From Trinickia soli (GTDB lineage: Bacteria > Pseudomonadota > Gammaproteobacteria > Burkholderiales > Burkholderiaceae): 64,000 bases of DNA. The position numbers and the translations under genes were made by a program. The notes under the pieces are model-generated. The model saw only the letters and a program-made list of their open reading frames with translations. It made no database searches and was not told the DNA's origin. Positions 54,251 through 63,356 of this stretch are shown here, piece after piece (position 1 is the first letter of the stretch; each line of letters starts with the position of its first letter). The stretch spans positions 124,001 through 188,000 of the forward strand of contig NZ_PNYB01000012.1 in assembly GCF_002879855.1 (NCBI RefSeq), given 5' to 3'.

Positions 54251-56365
54251 ATGACATCGAAAAGCCGCCGTGACTTTCTGCGCGCCGCCGCTCAAGCGGC
54301 CGGCGCAGCCGCCGCGATGGGCGCCGTGCCCGCCGGTATTCGCAACGCGCTCGCCATTCCCGCGAACGATGCGACGCACACGATCAAGGACATCGAACAT
54401 ATCGTGATTCTGATGCAGGAGAATCGCTCGTTCGATCATTACTTCGGAACGCTGCGCGGCGTACGCGGTTACGGCGACCGCCGCGTGATGAATCTGCCGA
54501 ACGGCAACAGCGTCTGGTATCAGCCGCTGGCCGCGAATACGGGCTACGTGCTGCCGTTCCGGCCGAGCGCACCCGATCTCGGGAAGCAGTTCCTGCAGGA
54601 TCTGCCGCACGATTGGACGACGACACATATGGCGTGGAACGGCGGACGCTACGACCAATGGGTCCCGGCGAAGGGCACGACGACGATGGCCTATCTGACG
54701 CGTGAGGACATCCCGTTCCATTACCAGCTGGCCGACGCGTTCACGATTTGCGATGCCTACCACTGCTCCGGTATGACGCCGACCGATCCGAACCGCTATT
54801 ACATGTGGACCGGTTGGGTCGGCAACGACGGCAAAGGCGGCGGGCCCGTCATCGACAACGCCGAAGCCGGCTACGGTTGGTCGACGTATCCCGAAGTGCT
54901 GCAAGCCGCGGGCATTTCGTGGAAGGTCTATCAGGACATCGGCACGGGCCTGAACGCTGCCGGCGCGTGGGGCTGGACGCAGAACGCGTACATCGGCAAC
55001 TATGGCGACAACTCGCTGCTCTACTTCAACCAATATCGCAACGCGCAGCCCGGCAATCCGCTCTATGAGAACGCGCGGACAGGCACGAACGTTGCCGTGA
55101 GCGGCGGCTATTTCGATGTGCTCAAGAAGGACGTACAAAACGGCACGCTGCCCCAGGTCTCGTGGATCGTCGCGCCCGAGGCTTATTCCGAGCATCCCAA
55201 TTGGCCCGCCAATTACGGCGCCTGGTATATCGATCAGGTGCTGCAGGTGTTGACGTCGAACCCGGAAGTCTGGAGCAAAACGGCGGTGTTGATCACTTAC
55301 GACGAGAACGACGGCTTCTTCGATCACGTGGCGCCGCCGTATGCGGCGTGGTCGAAGGAGTCGGGGCTCTCGACCGTCGACACGACGAACGAGTATTTCG
55401 CGGGCAACGCGAACTATCCGGCGGGCCCCTACGGGCTCGGTCCGCGCGTGCCGATGATCGTGGTCTCGCCGTGGTCGAAGGGCGGTTGGGTGTGTTCGGA
55501 GACGTTCGATCACACGTCGATCATTCGTTTCATCGAACGACGCTTCGGCTTCGGGCGCGCGAACGATCTTGGCGAAGCCAATATCACGGCGTGGCGCAAG
55601 GCCGTCTGCGGCGATTTGACACGCGCATTCGATTTCGCCCATCCCAACGCTTCGGTCCCGACGCTGCCGGGCACAGTCGGCTACGCACCGGCCGATCAAC
55701 AACGTCACCCCGATTACGTGCCGCTGCCGCCGCTCGTTCAGGCCAAGCCGAAGCAAGAGCCCGGCGTTCGCCCTGCGCGTGCGCTGCCGTATGAGTTGAC
55801 GGCGCGCGCGCACGTTGGCGCCGGTCGCTCGAACCTGCGCCTGGAATTCGCGAATACGGGCCACGCTGGTGCGGTTTTTCACGTGTACAAGGCACACAGC
55901 GCCGATGCGCCGCGCAGCTACACGGTCGAGGCGCGCAAGCAACTCGCCGACGAATTCGCGCTGAACGTAGACGGCACCTACGATTACGCGGTCCATGGGC
56001 CCAACGGTTTCGCCCGCCGCATCGCCGGTCGCGCGGTCGCGGCGCACGTCTGGTCCAGCGCCGTAGCTGCACCGGAAGTCGCCGAGACGTATGACGGCGC
56101 GAACGGGAACATTGAGCTGCGTCTGCAAAACGCCGGCACCGCGGCCTGCGTGTTCACAATTTTTAACGGTTACGACGGCGCACGTGTGACGCGTCGCGTG
56201 GCGGGCGGCGAAAGCGCGGACCTGTGCGTCGATTTGCGGGCTTATCACGGCTGGTACGACCTGCAGGTGACGGTCGACACGGACCCGCTGTTCCAGCGCA
56301 AACTCGCCGGACACGTCGAAACGGGCCGGCCGAGCATGAGCGATCCGGCGTTTTCGATGGCGTAA
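54251..56365 (+). CDS. Tat-exported phosphocholine-specific phospholipase C
   Basis: 704-residue phosphoesterase-superfamily enzyme. A twin-arginine signal (TSKSRRDFLRAAAQAAGAAA) precedes the mature catalytic domain: HIVILMQENRSFDHYFGTLR, DAYHCSGMTPTDPNRYYMWT, LITYDENDGFFDHVAPP and PRVPMIVVSPWSKGGW. The C-terminal 55% end has two phospholipase-C C-terminal repeats (about 515-600 and 610-690). This is the PlcH/PlcN architecture and length (about 700). It hydrolyses phosphatidylcholine or related lipids outside the cytoplasm. No PlcR-type chaperone gene is next to it. Confidence 0.92.
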   Translation: MTSKSRRDFLRAAAQAAGAAAAMGAVPAGIRNALAIPANDATHTIKDIEHIVILMQENRSFDHYFGTLRGVRGYGDRRVMNLPNGNSVWYQPLAANTGYVLPFRPSAPDLGKQFLQDLPHDWTTTHMAWNGGRYDQWVPAKGTTTMAYLTREDIPFHYQLADAFTICDAYHCSGMTPTDPNRYYMWTGWVGNDGKGGGPVIDNAEAGYGWSTYPEVLQAAGISWKVYQDIGTGLNAAGAWGWTQNAYIGNYGDNSLLYFNQYRNAQPGNPLYENARTGTNVAVSGGYFDVLKKDVQNGTLPQVSWIVAPEAYSEHPNWPANYGAWYIDQVLQVLTSNPEVWSKTAVLITYDENDGFFDHVAPPYAAWSKESGLSTVDTTNEYFAGNANYPAGPYGLGPRVPMIVVSPWSKGGWVCSETFDHTSIIRFIERRFGFGRANDLGEANITAWRKAVCGDLTRAFDFAHPNASVPTLPGTVGYAPADQQRHPDYVPLPPLVQAKPKQEPGVRPARALPYELTARAHVGAGRSNLRLEFANTGHAGAVFHVYKAHSADAPRSYTVEARKQLADEFALNVDGTYDYAVHGPNGFARRIAGRAVAAHVWSSAVAAPEVAETYDGANGNIELRLQNAGTAACVFTIFNGYDGARVTRRVAGGESADLCVDLRAYHGWYDLQVTVDTDPLFQRKLAGHVETGRPSMSDPAFSMA

Positions 56366-56650
56366 TTCAGGCGTAATTCAGGCCTGAATCAGGCCTCTAT
56401 TCACCGCGATGTCGGGGGTGGCCCGGGTTGGGGCAAACCCTTTGCTTCCCGTCGTCGAACGCGCCCGACGATCGACGACGGGCGCATCTCACGCTGAAAT
56501 AGTCAGCGCCACGCAACAAATCCCCCCGTAAACACGCTCCCAAATCACAAAACAGATGCATGAAGCAGCGCGGCGCTTGTAGAATCCGGCGTTGAAGCGG
56601 CGTACGCCGTACGCGCTTCGTGCGTTCAACGACCAATAGGTAGGAGAAAC

Positions 56651-57094
56651 ATGTCGACTTCCGCAAAGAAGGTTGCGAAAAAGGCTGCTGCCGCTCCGGC
56701 GAAAAAAGCGGTCGCCAAGAAAGCCCCCGCGAAGACTGCGGCTAAGAAGGTCGCCGTGAAGGCGTCCGGCGCTCCGTCGCCGATCAAGGACACCTTCACG
56801 AAGGCCTCGCTGGCTGCTCACCTCGCGGAGCGTTCGGCTATCGAGCCGAAGTCCGTCAAGGCCGTGCTCGCGGCGCTCGAGGATACGATCCTGGGTTCCG
56901 TTCACAAGAAGGGCGCTGGCGAATTCACGCTGTCGGGCCTGCTGAAGATCGTCGTGCAAGCTGTGCCGGCGAAGAAGAAGCGCTTCGGCAAGGATCCGTT
57001 CACGGGTGAAGAGCGCTGGTTCCCGGCCAAGCCGGCCAGCGTGCGCATCAAGGCGCGCCCGCTGAAGAAGCTGAAGGACGCGGCTTCCGCGTAA
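56651..57094 (+). CDS. HU-family DNA-binding protein with histone H1-like tail
   Basis: 147 residues. The first ~45 are a Lys/Ala/Pro tail (KKVAKKAAAAPAKKAVAKKA and so on) resembling histone H1; the rest is an HU/IHF fold (FTKASLAAHLAERSAIEPKS, GEFTLSGLLKIVVQAVPAKK, FPAKPASVRIKARPLKKLKD). Ordinary HU is ~90 residues, so the tail is an addition. AGGTAGGAGAAAC is a strong ribosome site, and a clean terminator follows, so it is monocistronic and probably highly expressed. Confidence 0.92.
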   Translation: MSTSAKKVAKKAAAAPAKKAVAKKAPAKTAAKKVAVKASGAPSPIKDTFTKASLAAHLAERSAIEPKSVKAVLAALEDTILGSVHKKGAGEFTLSGLLKIVVQAVPAKKKRFGKDPFTGEERWFPAKPASVRIKARPLKKLKDAASA

Positions 57095-57111
57095 GCCTGC
57101 TTCCGGCAAAC

Positions 57112-57153
57112 AAAAACCCCGCATAGGCTTCGTGCCTTTGCGGGGTTTTTTTT
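57112..57153 (+). terminator. Rho-independent terminator of the HU-like gene
   Basis: AAAAACCCCGCA (57112-57123) pairs with TGCGGGGTTTTT (57139-57150), with an inner AGGC/GCCT stem and the loop TTCGT; the T tract (57146-57153) is part of the stem end. Canonical structure 18 bp after the stop. Confidence 0.93.
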
Positions 57154-57187
57154 CGGCCGCAGGGCTCGCGGCCTTCAGGGTGGCGCT

Positions 57188-58627
57188 TTAGTTTGCTTTG
57201 CCGTCGGCGCGGTAGCCGTCGTTCAGCGTCTGCAAGAAGGCGATGACGTCCTTCATCTCGGCCTCAGTCATCGACGGGGTATCGCCGGCCTTGCGGTCGA
57301 AAGGTGCATCGGACTTGTCGATGTTGGCGTGGTATTTCGACGGAAGATCGTTGTACTGCGCGACACGCCCATTCGAGTCGCGCGGGTAGATCTTGCCCGG
57401 TTCGATATCGCGCAGGTTATAGAACGTCAACACCTGATCGAGCGAGTGATAGACGCCGTTATGGAAGAACGCGTGACGTGTGGCCGAATTGCGCAGCGTC
57501 GGCGTGAGGAACATGCCGCAGTATTGCGTTTGTCGGGCAAGGTCGGTCCGGTGCGGTCCGCACAATCCCATGTCGTAGTGGCTCGCGTCGCGATTGACCG
57601 CGAGCGCGGCGTTGCGCGGCACCCCTAGCGCTTCATATTCGTAGTCGGTGAACATCGGCGGCAGACCGTCGCGCGTGGGCTGCGACAAATGGCAACCGGC
57701 GCAATTCGCTTTTTTGGGATCGTTGAATAGCTTCAACCCGCGCAATTCGGCTTGCGTCAGCCGCGCGCGTCCTTCGAGCCAGTAATCGTATTTGCTCGTG
57801 TACGGATGAAACGACGGGTCTTCGACCTGATATCGCGCCACTGCAAACATCGCTTCCGATAGCAGCAAGCGTGGGTTCTTGAAAACGTCGGGTCCGAACA
57901 ACTGCCGAAAAACGCTGCGGTAGGGGCCGTTATCGAACTTGCGCGCGACGTCGTCTTCGCTCGCGTTCGCCATTTCCACCGGGTTCAGCAGCGGCCCCAA
58001 CGCCTGCGTTTGCAGCGTATCGGCGCGGCCATCCCAGAACATGCCGCCTTGCGGCACCATCGCCGGCGCGGCCGGCGTACTGCCTGCGCTCTTTTGCGCG
58101 ACCGCCACGCCCGAGGCCTGCGCCGCTTCCTGCGCAAGGTTCGCCGGCGTATCGGCGTCGCCCTGCTCCGGCCCGATGCTGAAGTTCGGCTGTCGATAGA
58201 GATACATCAGCGAAGGCGGCGGACGATCGCCCTGCAGCGACATCGAAGGCCCACCGAATTGAACGGGCAGCGCATTGGGCGGGCCATATGCATGAGCCGG
58301 GCTGTGGCACGAGGCGCACGAAAGTTTGCCCGATGCCGACAGGCCTGGATCGAAGAAGATGCGCTTGCCGAGCTCGGCCATTGCGCTGAGCGGAGCGGTT
58401 TGCGGCCGTTCGAGACGAACGGGATGAGGGTTCGCGCCCGTCAATTGCTCCACGATTTCGCCGACCGCGGCCGGCGTGTGCTCGGGGTAGGCGAGGGCCC
58501 ATGCGCAGGCGCCGACGGCCGCAGCAACGGTACCGAGTGAAATAGCGCGAACGAAAGTGCGGCGGCGTTGTGTGGAGTCGTGACGATCGGCGGCCGGGGG
58601 CGGCAGGGCTGAATCGAGCGGTTGCAT
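57188..58627 (-). CDS. Di-haem cytochrome c peroxidase / MauG-family protein
   Basis: 479 residues. A membrane-anchor or uncleaved signal at about 25-47 (RRTFVRAISLGTVAAAVGAC) is followed by two c-haem sites: CASCH (104-108) and CAGCH (309-313). ELGKRIFFDPGLSASGKLSC and GGMFWDGRADTLQTQALGPL with NPVEMA are conserved. The C-terminal TPTLRNSATRHAFFHNGVYH and FYNLRD are the MauG/CcpA end. It reduces peroxide or modifies a partner protein in the periplasm. It lies downstream of the phosphoesterase lipoprotein gene but behind its terminator. Confidence 0.9.
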   Translation of the reverse strand: MQPLDSALPPPAADRHDSTQRRRTFVRAISLGTVAAAVGACAWALAYPEHTPAAVGEIVEQLTGANPHPVRLERPQTAPLSAMAELGKRIFFDPGLSASGKLSCASCHSPAHAYGPPNALPVQFGGPSMSLQGDRPPPSLMYLYRQPNFSIGPEQGDADTPANLAQEAAQASGVAVAQKSAGSTPAAPAMVPQGGMFWDGRADTLQTQALGPLLNPVEMANASEDDVARKFDNGPYRSVFRQLFGPDVFKNPRLLLSEAMFAVARYQVEDPSFHPYTSKYDYWLEGRARLTQAELRGLKLFNDPKKANCAGCHLSQPTRDGLPPMFTDYEYEALGVPRNAALAVNRDASHYDMGLCGPHRTDLARQTQYCGMFLTPTLRNSATRHAFFHNGVYHSLDQVLTFYNLRDIEPGKIYPRDSNGRVAQYNDLPSKYHANIDKSDAPFDRKAGDTPSMTEAEMKDVIAFLQTLNDGYRADGKAN

Positions 58628-58650
58628 CGTGTCGAAGGGTTCCGGCTGAC

Positions 58651-58680
58651 AAAAAACCACAGCCCGTTGCCGGGCTGTGG
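58651..58680 (-). terminator. Terminator of the phosphoesterase lipoprotein gene
   Basis: CCACAGCCCG (58657-58666) pairs perfectly with CGGGCTGTGG (58671-58680) across a 4-base loop; on the minus strand six T residues follow (58656-58651). It lies about 80 bp after the stop of the gene at 58759. Confidence 0.93.
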
Positions 58681-58758
58681 GGTGTCGAGCGTCGCGCAAG
58701 CGCGTGATTTCACATCTTCGTGACGCGCTTATGCGACGTGATGAGCAGACGTGACGTG

Positions 58759-60408
58759 TTACGGAGCCGAGCTGACCTGCGTACCCAACGTCGGATCGAG
58801 GAACAACGGCGTCGTGCGCGCTGCGCTCGAGAAGTCGAACATGCCCGTGATGCTGCCCGCCGTGGCGTCGAACGAGCCGCCGCCGATGCGCTGTCCGCCG
58901 AGCCAGTTGTCTTCGATGAAGCGAACGATCGACGCTTGCGAAATCGGCGTGTGATCGACGTAGTTCTTCTTCGCGTACGGCGAGATCACGAGGAACGGAA
59001 TCCGCGTACCCGGGCCGCAGCGGCCGTTGACGGGCTTGCCGTTCACACCGTTCGGCTGCGTCGTGCCGATCGTGCCGCACTGGCTGGTGCCGTTGAGCAT
59101 GTCGGCCGTCGAGAACGAAGTGGACGTCGGCGGCACGTAGAGATGGTCGTACCAGCCATCCGAATCGTCCCAGGCGACGAGCACGGCCGTGCTCTGCCAA
59201 TCAGGCTGCTGCTGCAGGAAGTTCACGACCTTCGTGACGAACGCTTGCTCGTCGAGCGGATCGGAGTAGCCTGCGTGGCCATCCTGATAAGCGGGCGCCT
59301 TCAGGAAGCTGACCGACGGGTAGTTGCCGGCCTTCACGGCTGCGAAGAAGTCGTCTGAGTCGTACTGGTGGTTGGCCGGATCGGCCGTCGTCGCGCCGGG
59401 CGCCGTCGTGTAGCCGACCGCTTGCATCGAAGCCGGACGCGCGTGCGTCGGGTTGGCCGTGGAGGCGTAGTACTGGAACCAGTTGTGGTGCGGGATGTAA
59501 TCGGCCGTCGCGGCGCCGACCACGGTCGACATCGTGCTGCGTGCGCAGCCCGTCGTGCCGTTGGCGTTCGTCGTCGACAGATTGAAGCCGCCCATGAAGC
59601 CGCCCCACGTGATGTTCTTCGCGTTGAGCAGATCGCCGATGTTCTTGCCCGTCATCATCGCCTGATCGGTTGTGCTCGAGCAGACGTCGGCGCCGGGGTC
59701 GACGTCGTTGATCATCGTCAGGCCGCCCTGACCGTCGGCGATATAGTACGAGCTGCGCGACGACTTCACGATCTGCATGCCGTTCGTTTGGCCGGCGATC
59801 GCTTCAAGTGCGCCGGGCGTCGACGGGCCGTACGTATCGGTGAACGCGTTATCGCTCATCGCGTAGTTTTGCGCGTAGTTCCAGAGCGCCGTCACCGTGT
59901 TGCCGTCGTAGTAGCCCATGACCTGGCCCGTCGTGCCGAACGCGCCAGCACCGCCGCTCGAGCCCCGACCCGTGTACTTCGGGAAGAGGTCCATGAGGCC
60001 GTTGTCATAGGCTTGTTCTTCGGCCGTATAGGCGTGGTTCTGGTCGGCGGTCGCGGCTTGCGTGCGGTCGAGGCGGAACGGGTTCGTCGCGCCCGCGCCG
60101 TTCGCAGCGGAGTTGTTCGGGTTGGCCGTCAGCAGCGTGCCGGACAAGCCGTTGACCGTCGGCGTGCCCGAGGCTGCCGTAAACGCCGGCTCGCCGGCCG
60201 GGTTCGTCGCGTTCGGGTACGTGGCGAAGTAGTGGTCGAACGAGACGTTTTCGCCATAGATCACGACGACGTGCTTGATCGGCGACGCGGTGCTGAGCTG
60301 GTTTTGTACTGTTACCGGGGTGGACGGCGTATCCGAGCCGCCGCAAGCGGCTAGCGTGCCGAGCGAAGCGACCGCCACTGCAATGGGAACAAGCGTACGG
60401 CGAAGCAT
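58759..60408 (-). CDS. Phosphoesterase-family (acid phosphatase/PLC-like) lipoprotein
   Basis: 549 residues. A lipoprotein-type leader (RRTLVPIAVAVASLGTLAAC) ends at a lipobox Cys followed by GGSDTP. The catalytic fold is the PF04185 superfamily: HVVVIYGENVSFDHYFATYP, DNAFTDTYGPSTPGALEAIA, LVAWDDSDGWYDH, GPGTRIPFLVISPYAKKNYV and TPISQASIVRFIEDNWLGG. Sequence is closer to AcpA-type acid phosphatases than to PlcH, and there are no C-terminal PLC repeats. CAGGAG precedes the ATG. It is a distant paralogue of the phospholipase at 54251. The substrate is unknown. Confidence 0.88.
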   Translation of the reverse strand: MLRRTLVPIAVAVASLGTLAACGGSDTPSTPVTVQNQLSTASPIKHVVVIYGENVSFDHYFATYPNATNPAGEPAFTAASGTPTVNGLSGTLLTANPNNSAANGAGATNPFRLDRTQAATADQNHAYTAEEQAYDNGLMDLFPKYTGRGSSGGAGAFGTTGQVMGYYDGNTVTALWNYAQNYAMSDNAFTDTYGPSTPGALEAIAGQTNGMQIVKSSRSSYYIADGQGGLTMINDVDPGADVCSSTTDQAMMTGKNIGDLLNAKNITWGGFMGGFNLSTTNANGTTGCARSTMSTVVGAATADYIPHHNWFQYYASTANPTHARPASMQAVGYTTAPGATTADPANHQYDSDDFFAAVKAGNYPSVSFLKAPAYQDGHAGYSDPLDEQAFVTKVVNFLQQQPDWQSTAVLVAWDDSDGWYDHLYVPPTSTSFSTADMLNGTSQCGTIGTTQPNGVNGKPVNGRCGPGTRIPFLVISPYAKKNYVDHTPISQASIVRFIEDNWLGGQRIGGGSFDATAGSITGMFDFSSAARTTPLFLDPTLGTQVSSAP

Positions 60409-60647
60409 GAGGACGAACTCCTGGTGTGTCGTTGTTGCGACCGCCCCCGGTTGAGCCTGTCGTCATCCCTTCCCGGCGGGATGACGGCAGAGGAAGCCGC
60501 CGCTAACGGTGGTTATTTTTCGGAAGAACGGCGCATTGGACCACGCGGATATGAAGCGTCCGCGACATATAGCTTTCTGATTCATTTCTATTTCTTTCAA
60601 TTTGATTGGATGGCTACCCCGTGGCGCGAGCGGCGACGAGCGGACGC

Positions 60648-60681
60648 AAAAAAGCCGGCCTGGGCGAACCCAGGCCGGCTT
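60648..60681 (-). terminator. Porin gene terminator
   Basis: AAGCCGGCCTGGG (60652-60664) pairs perfectly with CCCAGGCCGGCTT (60669-60681) across the loop CGAA; on the minus strand T residues follow (60653-60648). It is about 55 bp past the porin stop. The remaining gap to 60408 holds the phosphoesterase promoter and no gene. Confidence 0.93.
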
Positions 60682-60734
60682 CCGATGCTTCGTACTGCTG
60701 ACTATCTGTTTGGTCGATGGCTCGACCGGACTGC

Positions 60735-61907
60735 TTAGAACTTGTGGCGCAGACCCAGCGCGACGAGCTCTTGCGACTTTTGCGTCGTGCCGTAGCCGTA
60801 CGAGCCGATCGATGCCACTGCCGGCGTCACGCCGCCAGCGCCATCGCCCGTGTTGCCGCTCGCGTGCTGATAGGCGCCGACGAGGTATACGTCGGTGCGC
60901 TTGGACAGCGAGTAGTCGGCGCCCAGCGAAGCCTGGTGATACGTGGCCGACGTGTCGCCGCTCGACTTCATGTACGTGTAGCCCGCGCCGACGAGCAGAG
61001 CCGGCGTGGCTTGATACGTCAGGAAGCCCTGGCCGACGTTGTACTTCTCGGTCGAACCGTAGACCGAGAAGCCGTCCGGCTTGTACTGCGCGTTGCTATA
61101 GCTCGCACCCAACGTGAACGGGCCGACCGTGTACTGCGCCGCGAGGCGTGCGATGCCGATCGACTTGGCCGTGATGTAACCGTTGTTGACCGGGTCGCCG
61201 TCAAACGGCCCATCCGACGTGCCGTTCCAGGTCGTGCGCTTGCCGGCCGTCAGCGCGTTCGTGTTGTCGGCGCGGAAGTAACCTGCGGCCAAGCCGAGCG
61301 GGCCGTTGTTATACGCTGCTGCGAGCGACCACGTTTGGCCCGAACCCGTCGAACCGGCCACGCCGCCGAATGCGTACATGGCTTCGAACTGCAGGCCCGA
61401 GTACGTCGGGGACACGTACTTGATCGCGTTGTTCGTGCGCGAGCTGTTGTCGTAGTTGTCGACGTCGCCCGGCGTGGCGAACGCGCTGCCGAAGTAGTTG
61501 TCGGCCGTGATCGCCTGGACCATGTCGACGACCGGATCGTACTGGCGGCCGAGCGTGACCGTACCGTACTGCGCGCTCGTCAGGCCGACGAACGCTTGAC
61601 GGCCGAATTCGCGGTTGCCTTGCAGGTTATGACCGTTCGACGGATCGAAGCCGTTTTCCAATTGGAAGATCGCAGCCAGACCGTTGCCGAGGTCTTCTTG
61701 ACCCTTGAGGCCCCAACGCGTGCCGGCCAGATCGCCGCCGCTCGTGTTGCCGAGCGCCCACAGGTTTTGGTTAGCCGTTGCGTTATGCACGTACGTGATC
61801 GAGTTGTCGATCACGCCGTAGAGCGTCACGCTGCTTTGCGCTTGGGCGGCGCCGGCAGCGCCGAGCAGAGCGAGCGAGAGGGTTGACAAAGCGATTTTTT
61901 TCATCAT
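60735..61907 (-). CDS. Gram-negative trimeric porin (OmpC-like, Burkholderia type)
   Basis: 390-residue 16-stranded general porin. The signal peptide KKIALSTLSLALLGAAGAAQ is cut at AQA; the mature start is QSSVTLYGVIDNSITYVHNA. Repeating barrel strands with alternating aromatics follow (GTRWGLKGQEDLGNGLAAIF, GRQAFVGLTSAQYGTVTLGR), and the C-terminal strand ends VALGLRHKF with the assembly Phe. GTGGAGA lies just upstream. Strong codon bias suggests high expression. It allows diffusion of small hydrophilic solutes. Confidence 0.95.
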   Translation of the reverse strand: MMKKIALSTLSLALLGAAGAAQAQSSVTLYGVIDNSITYVHNATANQNLWALGNTSGGDLAGTRWGLKGQEDLGNGLAAIFQLENGFDPSNGHNLQGNREFGRQAFVGLTSAQYGTVTLGRQYDPVVDMVQAITADNYFGSAFATPGDVDNYDNSSRTNNAIKYVSPTYSGLQFEAMYAFGGVAGSTGSGQTWSLAAAYNNGPLGLAAGYFRADNTNALTAGKRTTWNGTSDGPFDGDPVNNGYITAKSIGIARLAAQYTVGPFTLGASYSNAQYKPDGFSVYGSTEKYNVGQGFLTYQATPALLVGAGYTYMKSSGDTSATYHQASLGADYSLSKRTDVYLVGAYQHASGNTGDGAGGVTPAVASIGSYGYGTTQKSQELVALGLRHKF

Positions 61908-62282
61908 TTCTCCACGCGAAGCGTTATTAGACTGTTGCGGGGAGGAGAATAGCGCAATGCCATTGAAAGCCAGAACGGAAATTTATTCACTGTCGTCAAA
62001 ACGAAACACCCTTGTGCCAGCACGTGGTAAAAATCGAATCAACGATTATTGCTGTAATTGAAATGCTGAATTAGAGAAAGCGCAAAATTGCGACGTATCG
62101 GGGCAAGTTTTCCCTTTGGCTGTGCGCTTTCGCCCTACGGTGAGTCAGCGGCGAACCGGCGTCGCGTGCCCTGCTGCCGTATGCTGGTGCGAAAGGCCCG
62201 TAAATGCGGCATATACGCGCTGGAATAGGGCGCGCCCCACGAGTAGACAATTCTGTCGAAATATGCTGAAGCGCTTTACGCG
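61908..62282. other. Porin upstream region
   Basis: About 375 bp between the porin and the YihY-type gene end. It is AT-richer near 61975-62090 (GTCGTCAAAACG, TTGCTGTAATTG), as expected for a strong porin promoter with H-NS or OmpR-like control. No gene is supported; a 71-codon minus-strand frame at 62071 looks random. Confidence 0.4.
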
Positions 62283-63191
62283 TCAATGGTCTGCTTTATT
62301 GCCTTGTGCGCGTATATGCGATTGCCTGCGTCGACGGCCGCGCGCCGCTGCGTATTCCGCGCCAAGCAGCAAGACGGCCGCTGAAAAGTACAACCACATC
62401 AATAACGCGGCAAGCGAGCCCGCAGCCCCGAATGCATTGGCGAGTCCCGCATGCGCGAGGTAAAGCGCGAAAAGTTTTTTACCGGCCGTAAATAGCAATG
62501 CCGCGACGATGCCGCCCGTCAACGCGTCATGCCACGCGACACGCGCATCGGGCAGGAACTTCAGCAACCCGGCGAACGCAAAGGCCAGCACGACCACGCC
62601 GAGGATCAACTGCAGAATGTTGCCGACGATGACGAACGGCGTGCCGCCCCATAGCCAGTCGCCGACATACGTGACGACCGTATCGAGCACGAGCGAGACG
62701 ATGGCGAGGAACGCGACGCCCAGGACGAGACCGAAGGAGATCAGCCTGACTTTGACGAGCGCGACGACACTCGATACGCGTTGCGATGAGTCGGCAGGCC
62801 ATACGATCGACAGCGCGGTGTTGAGCGAAGCGAACGTTGCCGATGCGCCGAGGGCGAGTGCCACGAACGAGATGATCGCGGCCGTGCCCCCCGACCCGCT
62901 GTGAGAGCGCGCATTGGCAACAATCATCTGAACCGCGGCGGCGGCCTCGTCGCCGATCAACAGATGCGCGTCTTGAAAGATTTGCCCGCGGATGGCGTTC
63001 GCGCCAAAGAACCAACCCGCCACCGCGATCACCATGACCAGCATCGGCGCGAGCGAGAAAGCAGAAAAGAACGCAATGCCGGCGGCCATCGTCGAACAGC
63101 GATCATTGCCGAACTGCTGCACCGCATCGACTGCGCACGCGCCCTCGCGGCGCGCGCTCTGCGGCAGGTGACTCAACGAGAAGAAAGCCAT
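62283..63191 (-). CDS. YihY/virulence-factor BrkB-family membrane protein
   Basis: 302-residue integral membrane protein of the YihY/UPF0761 family (formerly called ribonuclease BN). NDRCSTMAAGIAFFSAFSLAPM begins the family domain, then FFGANAIRGQIFQD, SFVALALGASATFASLNTAL, and FLPDARVAWHDALTGGIVAALLFTAGKKLFALYL near the end. About six helices and a basic C-terminal tail. AGAGG precedes the ATG at 63191. Function unresolved; likely a transport or envelope role. Confidence 0.9.
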   Translation of the reverse strand: MAFFSLSHLPQSARREGACAVDAVQQFGNDRCSTMAAGIAFFSAFSLAPMLVMVIAVAGWFFGANAIRGQIFQDAHLLIGDEAAAAVQMIVANARSHSGSGGTAAIISFVALALGASATFASLNTALSIVWPADSSQRVSSVVALVKVRLISFGLVLGVAFLAIVSLVLDTVVTYVGDWLWGGTPFVIVGNILQLILGVVVLAFAFAGLLKFLPDARVAWHDALTGGIVAALLFTAGKKLFALYLAHAGLANAFGAAGSLAALLMWLYFSAAVLLLGAEYAAARGRRRRQSHIRAQGNKADH

Positions 63192-63356
63192 CGATCGACC
63201 TCTTGCGGAAGACACGCCCTCATGTCTCGCACTGTCGCAGGCAACATGCCTGTCCGGCGATTGCTGCGAAGCAGCATCGTCCGATTCGCGAATCGGGTCC
63301 GCACCATCTACACTTTTAAGCACTCCATGACGCGCATTCGCGCGGAGGAGACCAAC

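Noticed and set aside
53960-56314. A 784-codon open frame antisense to the phospholipase C gene
   Set aside because: It is Arg/His/Val-rich with no family resemblance or ribosome site. It is the usual antisense shadow of a GC-rich gene whose plus strand has a complete recognised protein.
57188-59200. A 670-codon frame for the di-haem protein
   Set aside because: Codons upstream of 58627 overlap the phosphoesterase gene and its terminator. The 479-residue form matches the family.
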